Below, piece after piece: positions 26,696 to 35,731 of a stretch of 64,000 nt of DNA (positions within the stretch are counted from its first letter, which is position 1; every line of letters begins with the position of its first letter). Below the pieces are notes generated by a model. The model saw nothing but the letters and a program-made list of their open reading frames with translations. It ran no database searches and was not told the origin of the DNA. Source of the DNA: JABCPE02 sp963516475 (lineage in GTDB: Bacteria; Bacteroidota; Bacteroidia; Flavobacteriales; Weeksellaceae); contig CAUQBR010000006.1 in assembly GCA_963516475.1 (NCBI GenBank), positions 36,029 through 100,028 on the forward strand, in the 5' to 3' direction. Made by a program: the position numbers and the translations under genes.

Positions 26696-28048
26696 TTAAG
26701 GTTTTTTTTGAACTTTAATATCTGTAAGAATATAAGATTCTTTGCCTTGAGAAACAAATTGTTTGATTTTAATTGCTCCCTTTCTGCCATCCTGAGTCTG
26801 GAACAAAATGATTCTCGGTGTGTTTTGTCCTGTAAAAGGAGTTTTGCCTCTATTTGATTCTACAATATTTAAACTATTAAAAGCATTTCCATGCTCAATA
26901 GCATCAAAACTGCTTGAGTTAAGCTGTACTCCAACCAATTCTTGCGAGTTAATTATTTTAGTAGAAATAGCGTTAGGAATAGGCAAAAACGCAGTGTTTT
27001 GAACTTCATTAGGAGAAATAATTTGATTATAAGTAAAACGGTCATCCAAGCCAAAAAATGCAAAATCAATTTTTGCCCCATTACTAGCTGTTACTTCGTT
27101 TTTGGTAAGAACTTTGCCTAGCTGAGAGGAGAAAAAAGAACCTATTGATGAGTGCGCTGTACTAATTCCCAGTTTGATATTTTTGAAATTCAATAAATTC
27201 TTATTTGCAAATACTTTAATTTGTTTTTGAATTATTTTTGTTCCTTTATCATTAGTTGCTTTTAAAGATATGGTATAGTCTCCAGCTACAGGAAGCACAA
27301 AACTGGGGTTGGTTTCAGTACTTTGTAAAGAAGCAGCACCAGAAACATTCCATACATAGGAAACAGCATCTGTGGATTTGTTTTGAAAATTCACAGTTAC
27401 AGGAGCTTGAAAATCACTATTTACAAAATCTACTGACCAATCAAAGTCTACTACCATAGCTGGTTTTACATTCACTTCCTTTTCTATAGAATGAGATTCT
27501 CTACCATTAGAAACAGTAAGTTTTATTTTATGATTTCCTTCTGTAGTAAAAATAACAGTAGGGTTTTGTTCTGTAGAAGTCGCAGGAGAGCCATTTTCAA
27601 ATGTCCATACATAAGAAGTTGCTCCTACAGATTTATTATTCATTTTTAATTTTACAGGAGCAATATCGCTTCCTTCTCTTTGCCAGTCAAAATCAACTTT
27701 TATGGCTGGATCCACACGGATTTCTATTTCTTTGGAATCAGTATTTCCATCCCTATTAGAGGCATTTAGTTTAATTTTATAAACTCCACTCTGAGAATAA
27801 GTAATAGGTCTAGGGTTTATCTCCGTGGAGGAAGTTCTGTCTGCTCCTTCAAAAGTCCATTCATAGGTATCTGCTCCTGAAGATTTGTTGGTGATTTTGA
27901 CCACCACGGGAGCAGAGTAATCATTATTTACCACTTCAATCTTAAAATCTGCTTTTACAGGAACATCTTCTTCCCGTACACAAGCAGCAAAAATAATTGA
28001 AATAATAAACAGGCCTATATTTAAAATTGAAAATCTAAAACTTTTCAT
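26696..28048 (-). CDS. PKD-domain lipoprotein
   Basis: The 450-residue protein has a lipoprotein signal (IISIIFAACVRE, Cys at about residue 22). Three PKD-type repeats follow, each with the Trp-Thr-Phe core: TYEWTFEGA, SYVWTFENG and SYVWNVSGA. Their partner strands include GVYKIKLNASN, GNHKIKLTVSN and GDYTISLKATN. The C-terminal 170 residues are different and carry no recognised motif. PKD domains bind proteins or glycans at the cell surface, so this is a surface-exposed or periplasm-facing adaptor. It lies between the SprB-repeat protein and the barrel. Confidence 0.85.
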   Translation of the reverse strand: MKSFRFSILNIGLFIISIIFAACVREEDVPVKADFKIEVVNNDYSAPVVVKITNKSSGADTYEWTFEGADRTSSTEINPRPITYSQSGVYKIKLNASNRDGNTDSKEIEIRVDPAIKVDFDWQREGSDIAPVKLKMNNKSVGATSYVWTFENGSPATSTEQNPTVIFTTEGNHKIKLTVSNGRESHSIEKEVNVKPAMVVDFDWSVDFVNSDFQAPVTVNFQNKSTDAVSYVWNVSGAASLQSTETNPSFVLPVAGDYTISLKATNDKGTKIIQKQIKVFANKNLLNFKNIKLGISTAHSSIGSFFSSQLGKVLTKNEVTASNGAKIDFAFFGLDDRFTYNQIISPNEVQNTAFLPIPNAISTKIINSQELVGVQLNSSSFDAIEHGNAFNSLNIVESNRGKTPFTGQNTPRIILFQTQDGRKGAIKIKQFVSQGKESYILTDIKVQKKP

Positions 28049-28071
28049 ATTTGTATATCATTTACTTGAAA

Positions 28072-31000
28072 TTAATTAACAATCATCTTTTTTACTTGAG
28101 ATTCACCTTTCGTTTCAAGGATGATGAGATAAGTTCCTGCAGTGAGATTAGGTTGATTGAATGGAATCTCGTAATTAACAGATCTATTTCTTAAAACAGG
28201 AGCAAAAGGCTCATGAGATACCATATCAATGATTCTTAACTTAATATCCGCTTCTTCATAAAGTTTTACGATCACTTTATATTCTCCGTTATTAGGATTT
28301 GGAACTATGGTAAATTCCTTGATATTTGAGGTTCTTGCAGGGTCTATATCTATACCTGAGAGATTTTCTTCTACCACTACAGTTTTATAGAAGATTTTTT
28401 CACAAGCTCCCTGATGACCTTTTAACCCGAAGTTATATGAACCTGTAGAATGGAATTTTACTTCCAAATAGTCATCATTTTGCTCTATTACTTGTACTTG
28501 GCTAGTTCTAGGAACTATCCATTCCACTCTTTGTGGTCTGGGGTTAGAGGTATTGACAAGTTTTACAGTTCTTTCTACATAGGCTTGTGTAGAAAGCATC
28601 AAGTGTGGATGAAGCTCCTCAGTAGAATTTCGTACAGTGATTTGGTCTGTTGCTATACAACCTTTTGCATTCGTAATTATAGCTGTATAAGTTCCTACTT
28701 GAGAAATTCTAATTTTAGGATTAGTAGAAATTACTCTTCCATTTGCATCTTTCCATTGATAAGTAGCTGTTCTATCACTTACTGTGATATCATATTCTTT
28801 TGAATCACCAGCACACAGAGTAATATCCCCTCCTAAATCTACTGTAAATTCCTCTGGGTTGGTAAGAATATATTCTTTTGTCATATGGCAGCCATTAGCA
28901 TCTGTGAAAGTTAGTACATATTTACCTGCTTTTAAACCAGAAATAGTTTCTCCTGTCATTCCATTTGACCAAACCAAAGAATAAGGAGCTCTTCCTCCCG
29001 ATGCTCTTACACTTATTTTACCATTAGCAGTTCCATGGCATACAGGATTTTTAATATCTACATCAGTAATTTCTAGCTGACCAGGCTGTTCAATTTTGAT
29101 ACTTCCTTTTACAGAACAACTTTTGGAATCAGTTACAGTAACAAAATAATTTCCAGCTCCTAACCCCTCAACTACAGGGGATGTATCTAGTGTATTCCAA
29201 AGGTAGGTATACCCTCCAGTTCCTCCTGTTGCAGATACTGTAACTTTGCCATCTTCTAGACCATTACATTTTAAGGTTGTAGAAGAAAGGTTTATTTTTA
29301 ACTGAGAAGGGAAGTTTAGCTGAAACACCGCTGATGTGGTATTATCATTTCTATCTTTTACAATTAATTTATACTTTCCTGCAGTGAGACTTTCCAAAAT
29401 ATTTCTTGTAGCACCGCTGATATTTGTGAAAATTCCTCCAACTTCTTTCTGCCATTGGTATTGATAACCTCCAACACCACCTCTTACTTGGGCTTTTATG
29501 CTGCCATCTTCGGCATTGTCATTGATACCGTTTCCATTTGCATCCAGCTTAAAGGCATCATTGTTATCTTTATGACAAGAAATGCCATGTTCCTGTATAA
29601 TATTAGCAATAAGCGGGTCTGGCTGGGTAACAATAAATTCTCTTGAAATAATACCACAATTTTGTAAATTAGAAGTTGCTCCTGCATGGTTTTTATCTTT
29701 TACAGTGAGATAATATTTCCCTGCTGGAATATTCTTTAAAACTATGGTGAATGGATGAGTTGTTTTATCTGTTGTTATTTGTGAAGATGGCATCACAGCT
29801 CCTGTTGGTGAGTCTTTTCTCCATTCATAATGGTATGAGCCATCTGCAAAAGGAGTTCCTCCTGTTACTCTTACTGAAATATATCCATTACTTAGTCCAT
29901 GTCCTTTGGGCTGGACATTTTCTATGTCAGAAAAAGCAATAGCTTTAGTAGGTTCTGTGATATTAACAGTGATGACTTTATCATTTCCTCTATTATTTTT
30001 AGCCATACAATGGTTGGTATCCCTTACCTTCACATTGTAGGTTCCTGCAGAAAGTCCTGTAATTATGGTGTGCTGAGTATGGCTGAAATTAACCCAAGTG
30101 GCACCATTATCCAAAGAATACTGATAGCTGTTCTGCCCGCCAGTTCCATCTATCCTAAAAGCTCCATCATTTCCTCCAAAGCAGAAAACATTGGTTTGTG
30201 AAGTTAGTGAAAACCCTACAGGGTCTGGTTTTTTTACCTCAAATTCTACACTATGCTGACTGCCATCAGTATAAGTGGGTTTACCATTATAAGTTCCTCT
30301 TAGATTCAATTTGTATTTTCCTGGAGCTAGGCTTTCTATGGAATAACTAGTTCCAGCTCGAAGGGCTGCAGTTACATCATAGTTGTTTACTATGACTCCT
30401 GTATCAGTATTGGTTAGAGTGAATTCTAAAGTTTCCCCTGTTTTTAATGTTCGGTCAAAATTTAAACGGATTTTTCCATCTTCTGAATCAGAACAAGTTA
30501 CAGGAGATACTGTGTGAGTAGAAATGTGGGGAGCAGAAGGTAAAATATCATACCAAATATAATTTTTTGATTCTCCGTTACAAGTTTTTATCCTAAAAAA
30601 CAACCTTTTATTTATGATTTGTTCATCAGAGAAAATATCATTTGGTTTAATTCTAAAAGATTCTTTACCAATTATGTTGCTCGGCATAGATATCCATTTA
30701 TCAGAATCAATATTTTCCCCATTTTTATAATCAACAATTTGATATTCCCATTGATAAACATTTGAAGGAAACCCCTTTGAATCATTTGTAACAGAGACAT
30801 CTATATAATCTTTATTTCCTTTGTAAGAAAAAACAGGATCATTGGGAGTTATATTTATAATGGGTGATATTTTTACAGTAATATTTCTTTGAGATAAAAC
30901 CTGATTGCTACCATTATTGACGAATGATGTTGTTTGACAATATCCACTTATTCCTGCATATTCATCAAAAAATCTATTGCTAATGGCACATTTATGACCT

Positions 31001-31296
31001 CTTCCTCGGGCTCCTGTAAAATATATATTATAAAGTTTGTCCATCTTTTCTTTTTTAAATGTATATTTTACATATAAGTTAAAAGATGTGTTTTCTTGCC
31101 CATATAATCTTTGATATAAAATTTGTTCATCTCCATCATGAAATTTTAAGATGGTTTTGAAAAAATGATTTTCACAATCAGTAGCAGGACTCCCATTTGT
31201 TCTAATATGACCAGTCAACTCAACCTCATATGATTGTGCCTTAATCTTATTACAGAAAGTAAAAAAAACTAATAACCCCAATAAAACTCTCTTCAT
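28072..31296 (-). CDS. SprB-repeat protein with T9SS type A sorting domain
   Basis: The 1074-residue secreted protein has an N-terminal signal (LLGLLVFFTFCNKIKAQ). A non-repetitive region runs to about residue 265. SprB-type repeats follow, with cores such as CFGGNDGAFRIDGTGG, CNGLEDGKVTVSATGG and CHGTANGKISVRASGG. An immunoglobulin-like region (LCAGDSKEYDITVSD, TYQWKDANG) comes next. The last about 80 residues form a type A sorting domain (FTIVPNPNNGEY and LTAGTYLIILETKG, then KKMIVN). It should cross the outer membrane through the type IX system and remain on the surface or be released. SprB repeats are known from the flavobacterial gliding adhesin. Confidence 0.9.
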   Translation of the reverse strand: MKRVLLGLLVFFTFCNKIKAQSYEVELTGHIRTNGSPATDCENHFFKTILKFHDGDEQILYQRLYGQENTSFNLYVKYTFKKEKMDKLYNIYFTGARGRGHKCAISNRFFDEYAGISGYCQTTSFVNNGSNQVLSQRNITVKISPIINITPNDPVFSYKGNKDYIDVSVTNDSKGFPSNVYQWEYQIVDYKNGENIDSDKWISMPSNIIGKESFRIKPNDIFSDEQIINKRLFFRIKTCNGESKNYIWYDILPSAPHISTHTVSPVTCSDSEDGKIRLNFDRTLKTGETLEFTLTNTDTGVIVNNYDVTAALRAGTSYSIESLAPGKYKLNLRGTYNGKPTYTDGSQHSVEFEVKKPDPVGFSLTSQTNVFCFGGNDGAFRIDGTGGQNSYQYSLDNGATWVNFSHTQHTIITGLSAGTYNVKVRDTNHCMAKNNRGNDKVITVNITEPTKAIAFSDIENVQPKGHGLSNGYISVRVTGGTPFADGSYHYEWRKDSPTGAVMPSSQITTDKTTHPFTIVLKNIPAGKYYLTVKDKNHAGATSNLQNCGIISREFIVTQPDPLIANIIQEHGISCHKDNNDAFKLDANGNGINDNAEDGSIKAQVRGGVGGYQYQWQKEVGGIFTNISGATRNILESLTAGKYKLIVKDRNDNTTSAVFQLNFPSQLKINLSSTTLKCNGLEDGKVTVSATGGTGGYTYLWNTLDTSPVVEGLGAGNYFVTVTDSKSCSVKGSIKIEQPGQLEITDVDIKNPVCHGTANGKISVRASGGRAPYSLVWSNGMTGETISGLKAGKYVLTFTDANGCHMTKEYILTNPEEFTVDLGGDITLCAGDSKEYDITVSDRTATYQWKDANGRVISTNPKIRISQVGTYTAIITNAKGCIATDQITVRNSTEELHPHLMLSTQAYVERTVKLVNTSNPRPQRVEWIVPRTSQVQVIEQNDDYLEVKFHSTGSYNFGLKGHQGACEKIFYKTVVVEENLSGIDIDPARTSNIKEFTIVPNPNNGEYKVIVKLYEEADIKLRIIDMVSHEPFAPVLRNRSVNYEIPFNQPNLTAGTYLIILETKGESQVKKMIVN

Positions 31297-31307
31297 ATAT
31301 TATATTT

Positions 31308-33407
31308 TTAAAAATTAATGGTTATTTTTTCAGTTTTAGCGACTTGGTTGTTTTCCAGCATAGGTTTTATGTAGTAGGTATACACATTCCCAGAGGAAAC
31401 AATCTTGTCTTCTAAAAATTCCTGTTTTCCTGATAGAGTTCCCCACAGAGTAGGTTTCTCATCTCCCTTTTGTCTGTATACTATAATTTCGCTTATGTTC
31501 TTGCTTTTATTTTTCCAATTCAGCTCTATCATTTTCTTATTTCCATTTGCAGAACCTGCAAGATTTGTAATTACAGCATCAGGAACTATCTTATTACTTC
31601 TTAAGGTAATTTCAAGAGACTTATCTGATACTAGATTACTCTTGTCTACTGCCTGAAGATAATATACATATCGTTTGTTGTTTTCTACTTGTTTATCTGT
31701 ATAGGAATAAAGAGTGTCTATACTTTTAGTTTCATATATTTTTCTTACAGGAGCTTTTGGCTCATCTATATCTTTTCTGAAAAGCTGATGCAGCACAGCA
31801 TCATTACTATGGCTTTTATGCCATTTTAGTGTGATATCTCCAGTATCCTCCAGCTTATATTCAGCAAACACAGGAGCTTCTGGTCTTATTTTGTCCGGCT
31901 TTTCTATTTCTATTATTTCTGATGGCTGGGATTGGTTTTTTCTTTTATCCAAAGAAACTACATAGTAATACACCTTTGAATTAAGATTTTCCAGCGCTAC
32001 TTTATCCTCAAATGTATTTTTGGTAATCATTTCTGGAGTCAGTCTCATCATTTCTTCCCCTTTTTGTACTCCCCTAAAAACATGATACCCCCCTAAATCC
32101 TTCTCTGTATTAGCTTTCCACTCCAAACGGACAATTCCTGTCGAGTCTATTTTTCCAGTAAGTCCCACAGGAACAGCAGGAGGAGTTTCATCATACAACT
32201 GCACCAAGATGGAGAAAGATTCTGTCTGATTATTATCTCCAATAGCTCTTATTTTGAAATAATTAGAAGGAGTTATATTTTTGGTAACAATACTCCTTTG
32301 GTTTCTAGAAATGTTTTTTTGTACTACCTTATAGGTATTTTGTCCATCTGTTTCAGAATGTAGAAGTTCAAAACCTACTATCTGATTTTCTGATTCTTTA
32401 GGAAACTCCCATTCTATTTTTACTAGATCGTCACTGATTACCTCAAAGTTTTTAATCATTGGAGCAGCTTCCATTGCCTTTTTACCTGCTCCTGAAACGA
32501 TTTCTGAATAGGGACCATAATCTCCAAAAATGGTTTTCCCACGAATCCGGTAGCTGTATTGTACATTATTTTGTGCTAATGAGTCTGCATAGGTCATCCC
32601 TTGGGCTGGCTTTCCATCCTTGTCATTCATGTTCATTACAGGTAAATCTCCCAAAGGTTTAAAATCTCTTCCGTTTTCTGATTTTTCAATAAAGTAAGAG
32701 GTATAAATATCCCGAAGCTGGAGGTACTCCCATGCCAGTAGGACAGTTTTATCTTGAAATATACCGATGAAATCTAGTGGTTTAGGTAAATCTTGGTAGT
32801 CTGAAAGTTGAGCTACAGCACTTCCCTTTTCTACCAATAAAGAAGAGGAAACATCAGTGTTGATACTTACAGAATAGAGGTATTTTTCATTGGGTTTTGC
32901 TTCTTTATCTACATAAGCCCATCCTGCTAGTTCAGCCACTTTGAAATCCAAATCAGCAGCCATAAGAGCAAAAGCAAACCGCTGGTCTATTTCTTGCGAT
33001 TTGTTGATAATTCCTTCTATTCCTTCTTTTTTCCCTTCTCCCATTTCTACTTCAAAAGACTCCCCAAAAAGAGACTGTGCGACAATAGCAGCATTATCAT
33101 TTTCCTCTACATATTTTCTCCATTCTTTTTCTGGTTTTGGAAGGAATCTTCCTAAATCTTTCTGCTCAGGGACAGATAGAGTTTTTCCGTTTCTTACAAG
33201 GGTATATCTTTTTAACTGAAAACCTATTTTATTTGCTTTTTGCCAGGCTACAGGTTCATCTACTGCCCAGCGTAAGGCAATAGCATCTTTCTTTACTCCT
33301 GCTTTTAGTCTGATATGAGGAACAGGAAGTTCTTTTTGTTCCTTTCTCTGAGAGTAACCAAAATTTAGCCCAAAAATGAATAAAAATAAAAAATAGTTTT
33401 TCAGCAT
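31308..33407 (-). CDS. Secreted fibronectin type III repeat protein
   Basis: The 699-residue protein has a signal peptide (FLFLFIFGLNFGYSQ, cleavage near residue 19). At least four FnIII-like modules follow the N-terminal 200 residues. Their cores include VLLAWEYLQLRD, LVKIEWEFPKESENQIVGFELL, VRLEWKANTEKDLGGYHVFRG and ITLKWHKSHSNDAVLHQLFR. It has no T9SS sorting domain, so it may stay in the periplasm or be exported by another route. It is the first gene of the four-gene envelope set. A promoter element and a leader hairpin lie just upstream. Confidence 0.83.
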   Translation of the reverse strand: MLKNYFLFLFIFGLNFGYSQRKEQKELPVPHIRLKAGVKKDAIALRWAVDEPVAWQKANKIGFQLKRYTLVRNGKTLSVPEQKDLGRFLPKPEKEWRKYVEENDNAAIVAQSLFGESFEVEMGEGKKEGIEGIINKSQEIDQRFAFALMAADLDFKVAELAGWAYVDKEAKPNEKYLYSVSINTDVSSSLLVEKGSAVAQLSDYQDLPKPLDFIGIFQDKTVLLAWEYLQLRDIYTSYFIEKSENGRDFKPLGDLPVMNMNDKDGKPAQGMTYADSLAQNNVQYSYRIRGKTIFGDYGPYSEIVSGAGKKAMEAAPMIKNFEVISDDLVKIEWEFPKESENQIVGFELLHSETDGQNTYKVVQKNISRNQRSIVTKNITPSNYFKIRAIGDNNQTESFSILVQLYDETPPAVPVGLTGKIDSTGIVRLEWKANTEKDLGGYHVFRGVQKGEEMMRLTPEMITKNTFEDKVALENLNSKVYYYVVSLDKRKNQSQPSEIIEIEKPDKIRPEAPVFAEYKLEDTGDITLKWHKSHSNDAVLHQLFRKDIDEPKAPVRKIYETKSIDTLYSYTDKQVENNKRYVYYLQAVDKSNLVSDKSLEITLRSNKIVPDAVITNLAGSANGNKKMIELNWKNKSKNISEIIVYRQKGDEKPTLWGTLSGKQEFLEDKIVSSGNVYTYYIKPMLENNQVAKTEKITINF

Positions 33408-33430
33408 ATGTTGTTGATTATTAATTCACT

Positions 33431-33447
33431 CTGATTAAAAATCAGAT
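33431..33447 (-). repeat. Leader hairpin before the FnIII gene
   Basis: TCTGATT and AATCAGA form a perfect 7-bp stem with a 3-nt loop between the -7 element and the start at 33407. It could affect translation or messenger stability. Confidence 0.5.
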
Positions 33448-33466
33448 GAACTACAATATAAATTAC

Positions 33467-33474
33467 AAAAGTAA
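33467..33474 (-). promoter_or_regulatory. -7 promoter element for the four-gene envelope set
   Basis: The minus strand reads TACTTTTG, matching TAnnTTTG, 60 bases before the FnIII start. It implies separate transcription from the immunity-like genes upstream. Confidence 0.5.
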
Positions 33475-33569
33475 TAAAAACATTAACATTTATTAACAAT
33501 ATTTTTCAATTATTACTTATGATACATCTACTTCTTCATCTGAAATTTTGAATATTTTGTTTCTTGAAA

Positions 33570-34250
33570 CTAAACATTATAAATAGGCTCTACGCTTTTT
33601 AGGCGCTCTTTGAGTTTTTCGTAATATGGAAGCCAGTCATCTGGAGATTCATAAAATATGGAATCAACATATTCAATTTTTTTATTATAATTCTTGTCGT
33701 TACATAGTTTTGATATGATTAACCCCCTAAACAAATTATCCTCACAGCCCGATAAAATTTCACTCCAATATTTGCCTTCAGCTTGCAACTCATCCATTTT
33801 TTTTAGAATATTAGGAAGATACGAATAGGTTTCTATGAATTTTTGACCATCTGTTTTTAAATAATTAAGAATCCATTCTGTAAAAAATACTAAGTCTTCT
33901 TGGGAGTTGATATCATATCCTATTCCTCTGTAATAACCGTCAGGCATTTTAGTTTCTCCATCAAAAACAGTAAGTAAAAAATATTTCTTGTTATCAATAA
34001 AAGAATAATCCTGATTTGGCTTCTTTATTTCAAAAATTATTTCCTCAACACATTTGATGGATATAAAAATTTTTGAAAAAGCTATTTGTCCCATATCTTT
34101 AAAGTTAAATCCTACATTAACAATGTAATTATTTTCTTTGAGAACATACAAGGGGTCTAATCCTGTTTTTACCAAGTAATATCCTTGAGGTTTTAGAATT
34201 TCATCTAACTTTTTGAAAACATATTCTTTTTTTTCTTTCTTTGTAAGCAT
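33570..34250 (-). CDS. Immunity-like protein, copy 3 of the array (DUF4304-like, tentative)
   Basis: The 226-residue cytoplasmic protein has no signal. The N-terminus (KKEYVFKKLDEILKPQGYY) resembles DUF4304-type immunity proteins and is nearly the same as in the copy at 35055-35729. The C-terminal third (IETYSYLPNILKKMDEL and WLPYYEKLKERLKSVEPI) is shared by all three copies, while the centre is its own. In this copy the segment before WLPYYEK (VDSIFYESPDD) also differs from the other two. Location after a polymorphic-toxin-like gene suggests protection against a related toxin. The function is inferred from context. Confidence 0.75.
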   Translation of the reverse strand: MLTKKEKKEYVFKKLDEILKPQGYYLVKTGLDPLYVLKENNYIVNVGFNFKDMGQIAFSKIFISIKCVEEIIFEIKKPNQDYSFIDNKKYFLLTVFDGETKMPDGYYRGIGYDINSQEDLVFFTEWILNYLKTDGQKFIETYSYLPNILKKMDELQAEGKYWSEILSGCEDNLFRGLIISKLCNDKNYNKKIEYVDSIFYESPDDWLPYYEKLKERLKSVEPIYNV

Positions 34251-34296
34251 ACTTATCTTATTTTAGTTATTTTTTAAACACTTACTTTGGAATTAC

Positions 34297-34971
34297 TTAC
34301 ACATTATAAATAGGCTCCACGCTTTTTAGGCGTTCTTTAAGTTTTTCATAGTATGGAAGCCATTCCTCATAACAAGATTCATTAAAAACAGTATCACACA
34401 TTTCTACTTTTTTTTGAAAGTTAGGGTCATTGCATAGTTTAGCTATTATTAATCCTCTAAATTCGGCATCTAAAGAACCTGACAATATTCCATTTTCTCT
34501 ATTTTGCCAAGTTTTCCCCTGAGCAGTAAGCTCATCCATTTTTTTTAAAATATTTGGAAGATAAGAATAGGTTTCTATGAACTTTTGACCATCTGTTTGA
34601 ATATATTCTTCTATTTTTTCTACATAATATTCTATATGCTCTTCAGTTAAAAATTCAAAATCATTATCAATATCAAAAACTCCATCTACATCTCCAAGAG
34701 TTATAGAGTATTCATTTTTTTTTGCTAAAAAACCATCAAAATCTTTATTAGGATGTTTAATTTCTAATATTATATTTTCTACTTCTTTAATTGAAAGATT
34801 CAATTTTCCTCCTATCAATGTTTTAGAATTTGTTAAATAATTAAATGAATCAATCACGATGTATCTTTCGGTTTCTAATACAAATTTGAAATTGCCTCCT
34901 GCTATGTATTTATAGCCTAACCCTCTAAAAAAAGGAGTTATTTTTTCTAAAAAAATCGTTTTAACATTCAT
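34297..34971 (-). CDS. Immunity-like protein, copy 2 of the array
   Basis: The 224-residue protein has its own N-terminal half (KTIFLEKITPFFRGLGYKYI). Its C-terminal half is almost identical to the copy at 35055-35729 in both protein and DNA: SGSLDAEFRGLIIAKLCN, FQKKVEMCDTVFNESC, and the shared ending. The N-terminus still follows the DUF4304 pattern of a helix, then a glycine-bearing strand. The DNA identity in the second half points to recent duplication or gene conversion. Toxin specificity should lie in the variable part. Confidence 0.75.
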   Translation of the reverse strand: MNVKTIFLEKITPFFRGLGYKYIAGGNFKFVLETERYIVIDSFNYLTNSKTLIGGKLNLSIKEVENIILEIKHPNKDFDGFLAKKNEYSITLGDVDGVFDIDNDFEFLTEEHIEYYVEKIEEYIQTDGQKFIETYSYLPNILKKMDELTAQGKTWQNRENGILSGSLDAEFRGLIIAKLCNDPNFQKKVEMCDTVFNESCYEEWLPYYEKLKERLKSVEPIYNV

Positions 34972-35054
34972 ATTATTTTACACTTGTTATTTTTTCAATT
35001 GTTACTTTTGATACATCTACTCCTTCATTTGAAATTTTGATTATTTTTTTGAAA

Positions 35055-35729
35055 CTAAACATTATAAATAGGCTCCACGCTTTTTAGGCGTTCTTTAAGT
35101 TTTTCATAGTATGGAAGCCATTCCTCATAACAAGATTCATTAAAAACAGTATCACACATTTCTACTTTTTTTTGAAAGTTAGGGTCATTGCATAGTTTAG
35201 CTATTATTAATCCTCTAAATTCAGCATCTAAAGAACCTGACAATATTCCATTTTCCATATTTTGCCAAGTTTTCCCTTGAGCTGTAAGCTCATCCATTTT
35301 TTTTAGAATATTAGGAAGATAAGAATAGGTTTCTATGAAATGTTTGCCTTCTTTTTCAAGATAATCAATTACCCAATTAGTAAAATCCTCTAACTCTTTT
35401 TGTGTTTGAATTATCTTGTATAAATAGGAATTTTTACTTGTATCTAAAATTGTTGGTGAAATATACCTTTCTTTATCTAAATGAGAAGTATCATTTGGGC
35501 TGCTAATCTCTTCCACTATACTTTCTACTTGTTTTATGGACATACTGTATTTTGAAAAATATAAATCTCCCATATCACTGAAATTAAGATAGAATTTACA
35601 TCTATAGTTTTCTTTATTTATGATATAGCAAGGGTCTCCACCTGTTTTAAAACCTTTGTATCCTTGTGGTTTTAGAACTTCATCTAACTTTTTGAAAACA
35701 TATTCTTTTTTTTCTTTTTTTGTAAGCAT
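35055..35729 (-). CDS. Immunity-like protein, copy 1 (adjacent to the toxin gene)
   Basis: The 224-residue protein combines the N-terminus seen in copy 3 (KKEYVFKKLDEVLKPQGYK) with the C-terminal half seen in copy 2. It starts two bases after the stop of the 1782-residue toxin-like gene (35732), the usual place for the cognate immunity gene, so it is the best candidate for it. No membrane segment or signal is present, in keeping with a cytoplasmic nuclease inhibitor. The family assignment is tentative. Confidence 0.78.
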   Translation of the reverse strand: MLTKKEKKEYVFKKLDEVLKPQGYKGFKTGGDPCYIINKENYRCKFYLNFSDMGDLYFSKYSMSIKQVESIVEEISSPNDTSHLDKERYISPTILDTSKNSYLYKIIQTQKELEDFTNWVIDYLEKEGKHFIETYSYLPNILKKMDELTAQGKTWQNMENGILSGSLDAEFRGLIIAKLCNDPNFQKKVEMCDTVFNESCYEEWLPYYEKLKERLKSVEPIYNV

Positions 35730-35731
35730 AT

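Noticed and set aside
35055..35729. Frameshift remnants of one broken immunity gene
   Set aside because: All three copies are full-length with intact starts and stops, so they are a working array rather than fragments.
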